Below are positions 52,182 to 61,877 of a stretch of DNA of 64,000 nt, in pieces. The DNA is from Cellvibrionaceae bacterium (GTDB taxonomy: Bacteria; Pseudomonadota; Gammaproteobacteria; Pseudomonadales; Cellvibrionaceae): contig PANW01000042.1 in assembly GCA_002707785.1 (NCBI GenBank), forward strand, positions 6,479-70,478, written 5' to 3'. The notes beneath the pieces are model-generated. The model was given only the letters and a program-made list of their open reading frames with translations. It was not told where the DNA came from and ran no database searches. The translations under genes were made by a program, and so were the position numbers. Within the stretch, counting starts at the first letter, position 1. Each line of letters begins with the position of its first letter.

Positions 52182-52994
52182 ATGGGATCTATTCAAAGCA
52201 TTACCACTCAAGACGGCGCCAAAATCCTCTACAACAGAAATGGACATCAGTGCATTGCGTTTACACACCTGGTAGAAGGACGAGGAATTCAAGCCAATCA
52301 GTTCTTACTTATCGACGAAAACCATGCGGCCCTGATCGATCCCGGCGGAGATTTAACCTACACCCCTCTTAGTATCGAATTGAGCAAACGAGTCAATATT
52401 TCTGAGCTGGACTATATTTTCGCCTCCCACCAAGATCCGGATATTATCGCCTCACTTCCGCGCTGGATGATGCACAGCAAATGCCATGTGGTGACCTCTC
52501 GATTATGGTCGCGCTTTTTGCCACATCTGGCATCCACCTTTGTCACGAATAAGTTCGGGGACGACCTAGACGACAGAATCATTAGCGTGCCTGACGAGGG
52601 CATGAGTGTTTCATTCGGACGCTCAACGATTGAAGCTGTTCCAGCCCACTTTTTACATTCAGTGGGAAACTTTCAATTCTATGACCCAGTCAGCAAAATT
52701 CTCTTTACTGGTGACATGGGGGCGTCGCTGATAGACGACAATGCCGATCTTCCCGTAGAAGATTTCGATCAACATATCCCCCATATGAAGTCATTTCACC
52801 AGCGTTACATGGCATCCAACAAAGCTTGCCGAATCTGGGTGAACCGTGCCCGAAAACTGGATATTGAGATGATTGCGCCTCAACACGGAAGCCCGTTTGT
52901 CGGCAAAGAAATGGTCGCGCGATTTTTTGATTGGATCAGCCAGCTGAGATGTGGTGTCGACCTGATGGATGAAAACGGATTCTATCGTGCCTAA
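52182..52994 (+). CDS. MBL-fold protein resembling oxygen-binding diiron protein (ODP/flavodiiron-type MBL domain)
   Basis: ASHQDPDIIASL (HxDxD rather than HxHxDH), PAHFLHSVGNFQFYD, LFTGDMGAS, APQHGSPF; no flavodoxin domain in the 270 aa. Confidence 0.82.
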   Translation: MGSIQSITTQDGAKILYNRNGHQCIAFTHLVEGRGIQANQFLLIDENHAALIDPGGDLTYTPLSIELSKRVNISELDYIFASHQDPDIIASLPRWMMHSKCHVVTSRLWSRFLPHLASTFVTNKFGDDLDDRIISVPDEGMSVSFGRSTIEAVPAHFLHSVGNFQFYDPVSKILFTGDMGASLIDDNADLPVEDFDQHIPHMKSFHQRYMASNKACRIWVNRARKLDIEMIAPQHGSPFVGKEMVARFFDWISQLRCGVDLMDENGFYRA

Positions 52995-52998
52995 TGCC

Positions 52999-53047
52999 GG
53001 GCTGCGGGCTGCGGGCTGCGGGCTGCGGGCTGCGGGCTGCGGGCTGC
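52999..53047 (+). repeat. Seven perfect copies of the heptamer GGGCTGC
   Basis: Direct reading 52999-53047, starting 4 nt after the stop codon of the MBL-fold gene. Confidence 0.97.
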
Positions 53048-53155
53048 GTATGGTAAGCCGCCGTATCTACAGAAAACCTCAAATACCTAGCCTTAACAGG
53101 GACGAATTGAAGGCATCGAGTCTACTAGGTCATTTATTTTTGGCTAGAGCCCACA

Positions 53156-53190
53156 AACAAAAACACCGCCATAGTGACGGTGTTTTTGTT
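53156..53190. terminator. Bidirectional terminator
   Basis: AACAAAAACACCG-CCATAGTGA-CGGTGTTTTTGTT between convergent genes. Confidence 0.9.
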
Positions 53191-53210
53191 ATGAAGCTGG
53201 ACCCAGGAGA

Positions 53211-54392
53211 TTAAAGAACCTCGAACAGACCCGCTGCACCCATGCCGCCACCAACACACATGGTAACCACAACGTACTTAACGCCGCGACGCTTACCCTC
53301 AAGCAGCGCGTGCATCACCATACGAGCACCACTCATGCCATATGGGTGACCGATGGAGATAGCACCACCGTTTACGTTCAGACGATCTTGAGGGATGCCC
53401 AACTTGTCACGACAGTAGAGAACCTGAACCGCAAACGCTTCGTTCAATTCCCACAGACCGATATCGTCCATCTTCAAGCCAGTGCGTTGCAACAGCTTAG
53501 GAATAGCGAAAACCGGACCAATACCCATTTCATCTGGCTCACAACCGGCTACCGCCATACCGCGATAAACACCCAGTGGCGCAAGACCACGTTGCTCAGC
53601 CAACTGGCCATCCATCAGTACAACTGCGGCTGCACCATCAGACAACTGTGACGCGTTACCAGCAGTAATAGAGCCGCCTTCACGAACAGAGTTCAAGCCA
53701 GACAGACTTTCTAGCGTTGTGGAAGGACGGTTACCCTCATCTTTAGTCAAGGTCACCTGCTCTTCGCTAGCTTCGCCGGTTTCTTTATTCATCACCAGTT
53801 TGGTAGCCGTTACAGGAACAACCTCATCAGCAAACTTACCCGCTTCTTGTGCGGCAGCCGTACGTTGCTGAGACTGCAAAGCATACTCATCTTGAGCTTC
53901 ACGAGAAACGTTATAGCGATTAGCAACGATTTCTGCAGTATCCAACATTGGCATATGAATGTTAGGCGCATGAGCGATCGCTTTTGGATCCACCATACGA
54001 TTCACATTCATGTGCTCGTTTTGAACCAAGCTGATGGACTCGCAACCACCCGCCAAGGCCACTGGAGCACCGTCCATAACGATTTGCTTAGCAGCAGTGG
54101 CGATAGACATCAAACCGGAAGAACACTGACGATCCAAGCTCATACCAGATACAGAAACCGGCAGACCTGCAGCCATGACCACTTGACGGCCGATGTTGTA
54201 GCCTTGAGAACCTTGTTGCAGAGCGGCACCCCATACACAATCATCGATCTCGGAAGGATCGATACCAGCACGCTCGACGGCTGCATTGATCGCAAAGGAA
54301 GAAAGGCTTGGCGCCTCGGTGTTGTTAAAAGCACCGCGATAGGCTTTACCAATCGGCGTACGTGCTACGGAAACAATGACTGCTTCTTTCAT
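53211..54392 (-). CDS. Acetyl-CoA acyltransferase (thiolase)
   Basis: [54 protein letters not shown]. Confidence 0.95.
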   Translation of the reverse strand: MKEAVIVSVARTPIGKAYRGAFNNTEAPSLSSFAINAAVERAGIDPSEIDDCVWGAALQQGSQGYNIGRQVVMAAGLPVSVSGMSLDRQCSSGLMSIATAAKQIVMDGAPVALAGGCESISLVQNEHMNVNRMVDPKAIAHAPNIHMPMLDTAEIVANRYNVSREAQDEYALQSQQRTAAAQEAGKFADEVVPVTATKLVMNKETGEASEEQVTLTKDEGNRPSTTLESLSGLNSVREGGSITAGNASQLSDGAAAVVLMDGQLAEQRGLAPLGVYRGMAVAGCEPDEMGIGPVFAIPKLLQRTGLKMDDIGLWELNEAFAVQVLYCRDKLGIPQDRLNVNGGAISIGHPYGMSGARMVMHALLEGKRRGVKYVVVTMCVGGGMGAAGLFEVL

Positions 54393-54475
54393 GATTTTAT
54401 CCTTGTTTTTAAAGTTGCCGATAGGTCTATAAATCTACGGACCTATCGAATCAAACCAACTATCTGCTCCCAGCA

Positions 54476-55399
54476 TTACTGCTGAGACTGAACGTAGGCC
54501 ATGGCCTTGGTGAGAAACTTCTCGGATTGCTTAGCGCCAGACTCCAACTCACTTTGATCAGCGGTGTCACACACAGCATCCCACTTGGCGAGCACAGCCT
54601 CTGGGCTCTGCTCTTGCTCTGGAATGAATACGCCTTCGGTCTCAAACAAGCGCGTAGAAGCATAACCACCAGCGCCGGCACACAGAATCAAACGGTTTGG
54701 AGCATCATCGTGACACAGAGTCAGCGCACCCGCTGTTACCGCTTCGGGCTTCAGCATGTTGAGAATTTCTGGAGGCATCAAATCTTCCGTCATGCGGGTG
54801 CCAGCAGTCGGCGCCAGAGCATTAATGCGGATATCGTTTTTCGCCCCTTCAAGAACCAGAGTGTTCATGAAACCTAGTACAGCCATCTTCGCAGCGCCAT
54901 AGTTGGTCTGCCCGAAATTGCCATACATACCAGAAGAGGAAGTGGTCATTACAATACGACCATAGTTCTGCTCACGCATAATGTCCCAAACCGCCTTGGT
55001 ACAATTCACGCTACCCATAACATGAACATCCATAACCAACTGGAAGTCTGCGAGGTCCATTTTTGCGAAACTCTTGTCGCGCAAAATACCGGCATTGTTA
55101 ATTAGGATGTCGACACGACCCCATTTGTCCATAGTCTGCTTGACCATATCTTGGACTTCGTCGAACTTCGCAACGTTGGCGCCATGAGCGATGGCTTCGC
55201 CACCCATTTCCTCGATAAGAGCAACCACTTCTTGAGCAGCATCGGATGATGCACCGCTACCATCGCGCGCACCGCCCAAATCATTCACAACCACTTTAGC
55301 TCCACGACGAGCCAACTCCAATGCGTGGGATCGGCCCAAGCCATTACCCGCACCTGTTACAATCGCGACGCGACCTTCAAAACTAACTGTCATAGTCAC
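54476..55399 (-). CDS. SDR-family 3-hydroxyacyl-CoA dehydrogenase (MFE2-like)
   Basis: FEGRVAIVTGAGNGLGRSHALELARRGAKVVVNDLGG; YGAAKMAVLGFMNTL. Confidence 0.93.
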   Translation of the reverse strand: MTMTVSFEGRVAIVTGAGNGLGRSHALELARRGAKVVVNDLGGARDGSGASSDAAQEVVALIEEMGGEAIAHGANVAKFDEVQDMVKQTMDKWGRVDILINNAGILRDKSFAKMDLADFQLVMDVHVMGSVNCTKAVWDIMREQNYGRIVMTTSSSGMYGNFGQTNYGAAKMAVLGFMNTLVLEGAKNDIRINALAPTAGTRMTEDLMPPEILNMLKPEAVTAGALTLCHDDAPNRLILCAGAGGYASTRLFETEGVFIPEQEQSPEAVLAKWDAVCDTADQSELESGAKQSEKFLTKAMAYVQSQQ

Positions 55400-55427
55400 T
55401 CTCCTTCTTTATAGATCTCGGCGCCAG

Positions 55428-55907
55428 TTAGGCAACCATTTGCATGCCAATCCAAACTGCTTTCAAAGCGGGCTTATCTTCGCCTTCAATTTCAACAGTT
55501 ACTTCAGTCTTAGACATAAACTGCCCAGGATTCTTTTCAATAATTTCTAAGGTTTTTGCGTGAGCACGAATACGGCTATTCACTTTAACCGGAGAAATAA
55601 AGCGCACGGAATCAAATCCGTAGTTGACGCCCATATAAGTGCCTTCGATCACCAAGCCAAACTGTTCGGAGAAGTGAGACAACATGGACAGAGACAAAAA
55701 ACCGTGGGCAATCGTGGTACCGAAAGGCGTCTCTTTAGCCTTGGCTGGATCGATATGAATGAACTGATGATCCAAGGTGCAATCGGCGAACTGATTGATT
55801 TGCTCTTGCTTAACGTCGAACCAATCGGTTGGCGCACTTTCGTAGCCAGCGTATTGTGAAACTTCATCTCTTTTAATTGTTTTCATTTTTCTCTCCCTTT
55901 TGATCAA
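55428..55907 (-). CDS. MaoC-like enoyl-CoA hydratase
   Basis: INQFADCTLDHQFIHIDPAKAKETPFGTTIAHGFLSLSMLSHF hotdog/MaoC motif. Confidence 0.93.
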   Translation of the reverse strand: MIKRERKMKTIKRDEVSQYAGYESAPTDWFDVKQEQINQFADCTLDHQFIHIDPAKAKETPFGTTIAHGFLSLSMLSHFSEQFGLVIEGTYMGVNYGFDSVRFISPVKVNSRIRAHAKTLEIIEKNPGQFMSKTEVTVEIEGEDKPALKAVWIGMQMVA

Positions 55908-55913
55908 AAAGAA

Positions 55914-55939
55914 AAGGCCGAGCTTGGCCGCTCAGCCTT
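55914..55939 (-). terminator. Intra-operon terminator/attenuator-like hairpin
   Basis: Minus strand AAGGC-t-GAGC-GGCCAA-GCTC-g-GCCTT followed by TTCTTTTT, between the ACAD stop and MaoC start. Confidence 0.6.
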
Positions 55940-55950
55940 CAACCTACTGC

Positions 55951-57756
55951 CTAGAACCATTCTTCCTGCATTTCAAATGTTGTATCGTCAAGATCACACA
56001 GAATCTTCGACCAAACATTGATTTCGGGAAGCTCAAAGCGGAAAAAGTACTTCAACGCCTGCAGCTTACCATTATAGAAGTTAACATCACTTTCGTGCGG
56101 GTTTTGCTGCAACGCTTTAGCCGCAACGATGCCTTGTTTCAACCAAACCCAAGCCACAACAACATTGCCAAACAACTCCAAATACTTGACCGAATTCGCT
56201 AAGGCTAAATCGATGTTCTTCTCCATCATGGCGCCCAGCAAAGTATTGGTTGTGGTTTTCAAGGCGGCAATTGCCTCGGTCAATTGCGCGCCATAGGCCG
56301 CCACGGCCTCGATATCAACAGACTCTGCAATTGTTGCTTCCATTGCCGCTAGACAGGCGTTATAGCCAGCCATGCTTTTCATTGGAACCTTACGAGCCAA
56401 CAAGTCTAGAGACTGAACGCCATAGGTACCTTCATGGATGGGGTTCAAGCGGTTATCGCGATAGAACATTTCCACAGGATGTTCATTAATATAACCATGG
56501 CCACCCATTACCTGGATCGCCAAGCTGTTGGCACGCGGCCCGTACTCTGACGGCCAAGATTTAATGATCGGCGTCAAGAAATCCAATAACAGGTGCGCTT
56601 GCTCACGCTCCTCTTGAGTCGGCGCGGTAGCCTCATCATCGGACAGCTGAGAACCTAGCAGGCATAAAGCGTAGGCACCTTCAGAATACGCCTTCTGAGC
56701 CAGCAACATACGACGAACGTCGGGATGTTTAATAATATTTACTGCCGGAGACTCAGGATCTTTGCAAGAAGCCAAGCGCCCCTGCGGACGCTCTTTGGCA
56801 TAGTCCAGCGAATATTGGTAACCCGTTAACGCGGTTAATGCCGCGCTAGTGCCAACCATGATGCGAGCTTCGTTCATCATATGGAACATGTAACGCAAAC
56901 CCTGGTTCTCTTCACCCACGAGATAACCCACGGCTCCGCCCTTTTCACCGAAACTCATCGCGCAAGAAGTCTGACCGCGACCACCCATTTTATGGAATAG
57001 GCCCGCCAACCAAACATCATTTCGATCGCCCAATGAACCATCTTCACTGACCAAAAACTTAGGCACAATAAACAGCGAAATGCCTTTTACACCTTTCGGT
57101 GCACCCTTGACTCGGGCCAATACCAGATGAACGATATTTTCGTTCAGCTCATGATCACCACCAGAAATGAAAATTTTGTTACCGGTAACCAAATAGCTGC
57201 CATCTTCGGCCTTCACGGCACTGGTCGTTAAGTCGGCCAAACCGGAACCTGCACTAGGTTCAGTCATCGCCATGGTTCCAGCAAAGCGACCTTCACGCAT
57301 GGGCTTCACCCAGGTATCAATCTGCTCTTCAGTACCGTGAGCCTGAATAAGATTACAGTTGGCGTTGGTCAAGCCGGTATAGCCCATTGTAGTACTGCCC
57401 GCGGCTGACAAATAAGAACTAGTCGCGCTAGCTACAATTGCCGGCAACTGCATTCCACCCAGCTCATAGTCCGCGGTTGGGTTAGCCAAGCCTGACTCGA
57501 TCACTGCGTCGACGGCCACCTTAATTTCGGGAATCATATCGACATTTTTGCCATCAAACGTTGGCTGATGGGTATCCACCTTTTGACGTATGGGCAGGAA
57601 GTACTTTTGAGCGACTGTTTCTCCGGTTTCCATAGCAGCACGGAAAGTATCTCGGCTGTGATCACTATAACGTTCACGCTGAGTTAAACTCTCAGCATCA
57701 AACAATTCATAGAGCATGAATTCCAAATCACGGGTATCAAGAATGGGAGCAACCAC
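55951..57756 (-). CDS. Acyl-CoA dehydrogenase (long form)
   Basis: MAMTEPSAGSGLADLTTSAVKAEDGSYLVTGNKIFISGG; VMGGHGYINEHPVEMFYRDNRLNPIHEGTYGVQSLDLLARK. GTG start at 57756 (MVAPILDTRDLEFM) chosen because AAGAGG lies just upstream; the track ORF begins at 57822. Confidence 0.9.
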   Translation of the reverse strand: MVAPILDTRDLEFMLYELFDAESLTQRERYSDHSRDTFRAAMETGETVAQKYFLPIRQKVDTHQPTFDGKNVDMIPEIKVAVDAVIESGLANPTADYELGGMQLPAIVASATSSYLSAAGSTTMGYTGLTNANCNLIQAHGTEEQIDTWVKPMREGRFAGTMAMTEPSAGSGLADLTTSAVKAEDGSYLVTGNKIFISGGDHELNENIVHLVLARVKGAPKGVKGISLFIVPKFLVSEDGSLGDRNDVWLAGLFHKMGGRGQTSCAMSFGEKGGAVGYLVGEENQGLRYMFHMMNEARIMVGTSAALTALTGYQYSLDYAKERPQGRLASCKDPESPAVNIIKHPDVRRMLLAQKAYSEGAYALCLLGSQLSDDEATAPTQEEREQAHLLLDFLTPIIKSWPSEYGPRANSLAIQVMGGHGYINEHPVEMFYRDNRLNPIHEGTYGVQSLDLLARKVPMKSMAGYNACLAAMEATIAESVDIEAVAAYGAQLTEAIAALKTTTNTLLGAMMEKNIDLALANSVKYLELFGNVVVAWVWLKQGIVAAKALQQNPHESDVNFYNGKLQALKYFFRFELPEINVWSKILCDLDDTTFEMQEEWF

Positions 57757-57822
57757 GGTTCTTACCTCTTCTAATCTCATCAAGTTGACGCTATTGTGCC
57801 GCCGGGCCTGAGTGGCCACCAC

Positions 57823-57835
57823 GACATGGAATGTC
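57823..57835. promoter_or_regulatory. Candidate operator GACAT-GGA-ATGTC
   Basis: Perfect 5+5 inverted repeat between the divergent ACAD operon and the XRE/MmyB regulator. Confidence 0.35.
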
Positions 57836-57886
57836 AGGTAAAACCCCTATACAATACCGCCCACGCACGGGTATGAGCATTGAAGT

Positions 57887-58723
57887 ATGGCAGAAGGTTC
57901 ACAAGAACTGACGTTCGGACGTTTTTTGAAGTTTTGGCGAGGCGTCCACAGCATCAGCCAAGAAGAGTTGGCCCATCGACTGGACAGCTCCCCCCGCCAC
58001 ATTAGCCGCCTAGAAAATGGCTCAAGCAGGCCCAGCGAAACCATGATTGAGGATATTGCATCGGCACTCTCGCTGAAGCAACGCGATCGCAATCACCTGC
58101 GGATCTCAGCCGGCTACTCGCCAAAACAAGAGAAAGTAGATTTTCACGCCAGCGAGTTAAAGTGGCTTAGAAAAGCCATGAACCTGTCACTAAAGGCGAT
58201 GGACCCTTACCCCTCGGCACTATTAGACAGTAGCAGCAATATTCTGATGGTCAATCGAGCTTGGGTAGGTTTCTATCAAGCGACCATCCCTGCCGCAGAA
58301 CTGCAATCAGTTTCCAATCATTACGACTTCCTGTTCAGCCGCAAAGGCGCAGGAACCCTCTTGACTGGGTGGCAGGACACCCTCTCAATGATTGTCATGT
58401 CGATGCAGCAAACAACGCTGCTGAGCAACGATCCAGAGGATCAACGTTTACTTGATGCCTTTATGGCCAATCCCAACGTGCCCGAGGACTGGGCGCAGCG
58501 CGCCGCCAAACTGGAGCCGATGGCGAGCTTTCGAGTACAAGCTGAATTTCAGGGACGCTTAGAAAAGTTTTACAGCGTGAACCAGACCATTGGCGCGCTG
58601 GGGCCTGCGGCCTATATCTCGGAACCCAAGTTGACCCTCAGCACCCTCTACCCGGAAGACGAAACACTAGACATGAGCTTCATAGTCTCGGAAGAACTGA
58701 CACACCCACTTCTGAACTATTAG
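57887..58723 (+). CDS. XRE-family regulator with MmyB-like ligand-binding domain
   Basis: FGRFLKFWRGVHSISQEELAHRLDSSPRHISRLENGSSRPSETM HTH; C-terminal YPSALLDSSSNILMVNRAWVGFY... MmyB-like. Confidence 0.9.
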   Translation: MAEGSQELTFGRFLKFWRGVHSISQEELAHRLDSSPRHISRLENGSSRPSETMIEDIASALSLKQRDRNHLRISAGYSPKQEKVDFHASELKWLRKAMNLSLKAMDPYPSALLDSSSNILMVNRAWVGFYQATIPAAELQSVSNHYDFLFSRKGAGTLLTGWQDTLSMIVMSMQQTTLLSNDPEDQRLLDAFMANPNVPEDWAQRAAKLEPMASFRVQAEFQGRLEKFYSVNQTIGALGPAAYISEPKLTLSTLYPEDETLDMSFIVSEELTHPLLNY

Positions 58724-58909
58724 CCGATTGATGATTCTTTACCCAGCCTAGATTGCCCAGTATCGTCGATTTTGCTCTACTGTAATTTTGATGGCTCCAG
58801 CTCCCCTGAGTTCGGCTCGCCGAACCCAGCAAATATCGGCCGTATCCCATTGGCAAACTGCGTCAGCGAGCTGCCCACTGAAGAGCTGACGAACTAAGGA
58901 CAAACACAC

Positions 58910-59914
58910 ATGGACCCTCTAACCCAAGGCGTTATAGGCGGGATAGTCGCGCAAACAAGCGCCTCCAAAGAGCAGATCGGGAAAGCTTCTCTGCTGGGAG
59001 CGCTGGCCGGCATGGCGCCAGACCTCGACGTATTGATCCGCTCTGCCAATGATCCCTTATTGGCATTGGAGTTTCATCGCCACTTTACCCACTCTCTATT
59101 CTTCATCCCCTTTGGCGGACTGATTTGCGCCACCGTCTTCTATCTATTGGTGGCTAAGCGCTGGCAACTGACTTTCAAACAGATTCTCATCTGGTGCACT
59201 CTTGGCTACGCCACTCACGGCCTGCTGGATGCATTCACTAGCTACGGCACACAGCTACTGTGGCCTTTTTCAAATCTTAGAGTGGCCTGGGATGGTATCT
59301 CCGTCATCGATCCTCTTTTCACCCTACCAATACTCGTCGGATTAATCGCTGCTGCTCGCACTCAATCCCACAGGTTTGCCACCGTGGCCATGGTGTGGGG
59401 AGCACTGTATTTGTCGCTTGGGCTAATTCAACACGAGAGAGCGCTCAATCTCGGCAAAGAGATTGCCTCATCCCGCGGCCACCTGCCTGAGCGGCTAGAA
59501 GCCAAGCCCAGCTTCGCCAATATATTGGTTTGGAAGGTCGTTTATGAGGCAGACAACCACTTTTATGTAGACGCGGTACGCCCAGGGCTGAGCGAGAGCA
59601 AACACTGGTCAGGCGACAATATTCCGATTCTGGATATTGAGAGAGATTTTCCATGGCTTGACCCGACCTCTCAGCAGGCTCGTGATATCGAGCGCTTTCG
59701 TTGGTTCTCGGCTGGCTACATAGCCGCGGACAAAACAGCACCCAACTCCATTATTGATATTCGTTATTCCATGCTGCCTCATGAAATCAAACCACTCTGG
59801 GGCATACGAATAAGTCCCACCGAGGACATCAACCATCCAGCCACCTACTATACTGAGAGGAACGACAGCCAAACGGCGCTCGAGGAGCTCATTGATATGC
59901 TAGAGGCAATCTAA
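58910..59914 (+). CDS. Metal-dependent hydrolase, YdjM/DUF457-like membrane protein
   Basis: MDPLTQGVIGGIVAQTSA...GALAGMAPDLDVLIR...FHRHFTHSLFFIPFG...HGLLDAFTSYGTQLLWPF. Confidence 0.9.
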   Translation: MDPLTQGVIGGIVAQTSASKEQIGKASLLGALAGMAPDLDVLIRSANDPLLALEFHRHFTHSLFFIPFGGLICATVFYLLVAKRWQLTFKQILIWCTLGYATHGLLDAFTSYGTQLLWPFSNLRVAWDGISVIDPLFTLPILVGLIAAARTQSHRFATVAMVWGALYLSLGLIQHERALNLGKEIASSRGHLPERLEAKPSFANILVWKVVYEADNHFYVDAVRPGLSESKHWSGDNIPILDIERDFPWLDPTSQQARDIERFRWFSAGYIAADKTAPNSIIDIRYSMLPHEIKPLWGIRISPTEDINHPATYYTERNDSQTALEELIDMLEAI

Positions 59915-60078
59915 CGGCTAGACATTGGCGCGGGATCCTTAGGCCGCCAATCTAGTCGTATTTGACCAAAGAGTTGACCAGAGAATACACGAAGCATCAC
60001 CAGCCTAGGGTTAACTGAAATAGCCGAGTTCCCTTGCCAAAGTTCACTCAAAACAGACAGGGATAACAGGAGCCCTTA

Positions 60079-61019
60079 ATGGCGTTCGAGCCCCAAGAAC
60101 CAATCACCTATTCGGGCTGCTTGTCGTGTTTCTACTCGCTAATATTGCTTATGGTCAGCGCAGGGTTTGTCTGCACGCCCGTGAATGCCAACGAATCTAA
60201 TCCCACTCCCTTTACCGTCTACACCTACCACGACAAGCCTCCCTACTTCAGCCACTATCGTTATCTCCGAAAAAGCGTCAAACAGGCAACAGAGATTGAA
60301 CAGATCGATACAGCAGAGGGACTCTACCCTGCGTTCATCGAACTCTTGAATCAATCACAGCAACACTGGTCGTTATCGCTAAAGCATCTACCGAGAAAAC
60401 GACTTCAGCTTCGGCTTGATCAAAACAGGCTGGACGGCGCAGTAATCGGCGTCAACCCTCTCTGGTTCTCCGACAAAAGTCAGATCAAATACCTGTGGAG
60501 TGCGGGCTTCATTAATGATCGCGATGTCATCGCAGTGAAAGGCAGTAGCGACATCAAATACACGACGCTCGAAGATCTGCATGGATTGAAATTTGCGGTC
60601 CCCAGAGGTTGGTACTTCGCGGGGATCTCAGAGAAGATTGATCAAGACCTGATCCAGAGCTTTGAAACCAGCTCTGACATTCAAAACCTCAAGCTCATTG
60701 CGCAAGGAAGAGTGGATGCCACCGTGATAAGCCTGCCTACACTGCTGTACTTCCAATCACGGATGCTCTCTCCGGGCGCACTTAGCGCCTGCGTAAACCC
60801 CACAGCCGATTCCAGCGTCAATGGCTATTCCCTCGAAGTAACCAAAGGGCCTTTAATGAGCTGTCGGTGACAATAGCAGAGGTCAGTAAATCCGACGTCT
60901 GGCAGGAACTACTGCAAGAAAAAGGGCTTCCGCCTGTCTGCCCAAGCTCATTGACCAATAACTGCCTACCCGAAAACCATCAGCCCTCTGTCCCAGTTGC
61001 ACACGAAACAAAACCCTAG
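60079..61019 (+). pseudogene. Periplasmic substrate-binding protein (PBP2 type), apparent C-terminal frameshift
   Basis: ORF 60079..60870 ends ...SLEVTKGPLMSCR*. The adjacent frame continues NELSVTIAEVSKSDVWQELLQEKGLPPVCPSSLTNNCLPENHQPSVPVAHETKP* to 61019, resembling a PBP2 C-terminal helix. Confidence 0.65.
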
Positions 61020-61120
61020 CAACTAGCCCCTCTGCACTTGAGCACACCACCAAAGGTTCCATCAATGTGACTTAAGAGGTAAAATCGCCGCAAAATATCT
61101 GAAGTAGCAGGATTAAGTCC

Positions 61121-61837
61121 ATGGGTAGAGCGTACCAAAACCGAAAAGAATCGATGGCTAAGACCTCCGATCAAAAATCAAAGGTCTACAGCAAGTATGG
61201 TCGTGAGATCTACGTATGCGCCAAGAAAGGCGGTTTCGATCCAGATGGCAACCTTGCCCTGCGCGGCCTGATTGATCGAGCCAAGAAAGATCAAGTGCCC
61301 GCACACGTTATTGATAAAGCGATAGACAAAGCTAGAGGCGGCGGTGGCGAAGATTTTGATACCGCCCGCTATGAGGGATTCGGCCCAGGTAGCTGCATGG
61401 TTATTATTGAGTGCCTAACGGACAATCCCAATCGCACTTTTGGTGATGTTCGCCAGTGTTTCACCAAGACCAAAACCAAGATTGGTACTCAAGGCTCCGT
61501 CAGCCACATGTTTGATCACGCTGCCGTATTTGCGTTCAAAGGTGAAGACGAAGATTCAGCACTCGAGGCGCTGATGGAAGCAGACGTCGATGTTACTGAC
61601 ATCGAAAATGAGGACGGCATAATTACCGTGTTCGCCCCCAACACTGAGTTTGCCAAGGCCAGACAAGCCTTAACCGACGCCATCGAAGGGATAGATTTTG
61701 AAATGGCGGAAATTCAGTTTGTCCCGCAAACCATGACGCCAGTTGCAGGTGACGATATTGAGATGCTCGATAAGTTTCTCGATATGCTGGAAGACGTAGA
61801 TGATGTGCAGCGGGTCTATCACAACGCTGAAGTCTAA
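61121..61837 (+). CDS. YebC/PmpR-family protein
   Basis: [77 protein letters not shown]. Confidence 0.93.
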   Translation: MGRAYQNRKESMAKTSDQKSKVYSKYGREIYVCAKKGGFDPDGNLALRGLIDRAKKDQVPAHVIDKAIDKARGGGGEDFDTARYEGFGPGSCMVIIECLTDNPNRTFGDVRQCFTKTKTKIGTQGSVSHMFDHAAVFAFKGEDEDSALEALMEADVDVTDIENEDGIITVFAPNTEFAKARQALTDAIEGIDFEMAEIQFVPQTMTPVAGDDIEMLDKFLDMLEDVDDVQRVYHNAEV

Positions 61838-61877
61838 CAACACATCTGAGTTTGCCGCCTCACACCTAAGTGGGTTC

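Noticed and set aside
52969-53214. 81-aa ORF containing GLRAAGCGLRAAGCGLR repeats
   Set aside because: Produced by the GGGCTGC heptamer array and overlapping the MBL gene end; treated as a repeat, not a gene.
53847-54485. 212-aa plus-strand ORF
   Set aside because: Antisense to thiolase; composition not protein-like.
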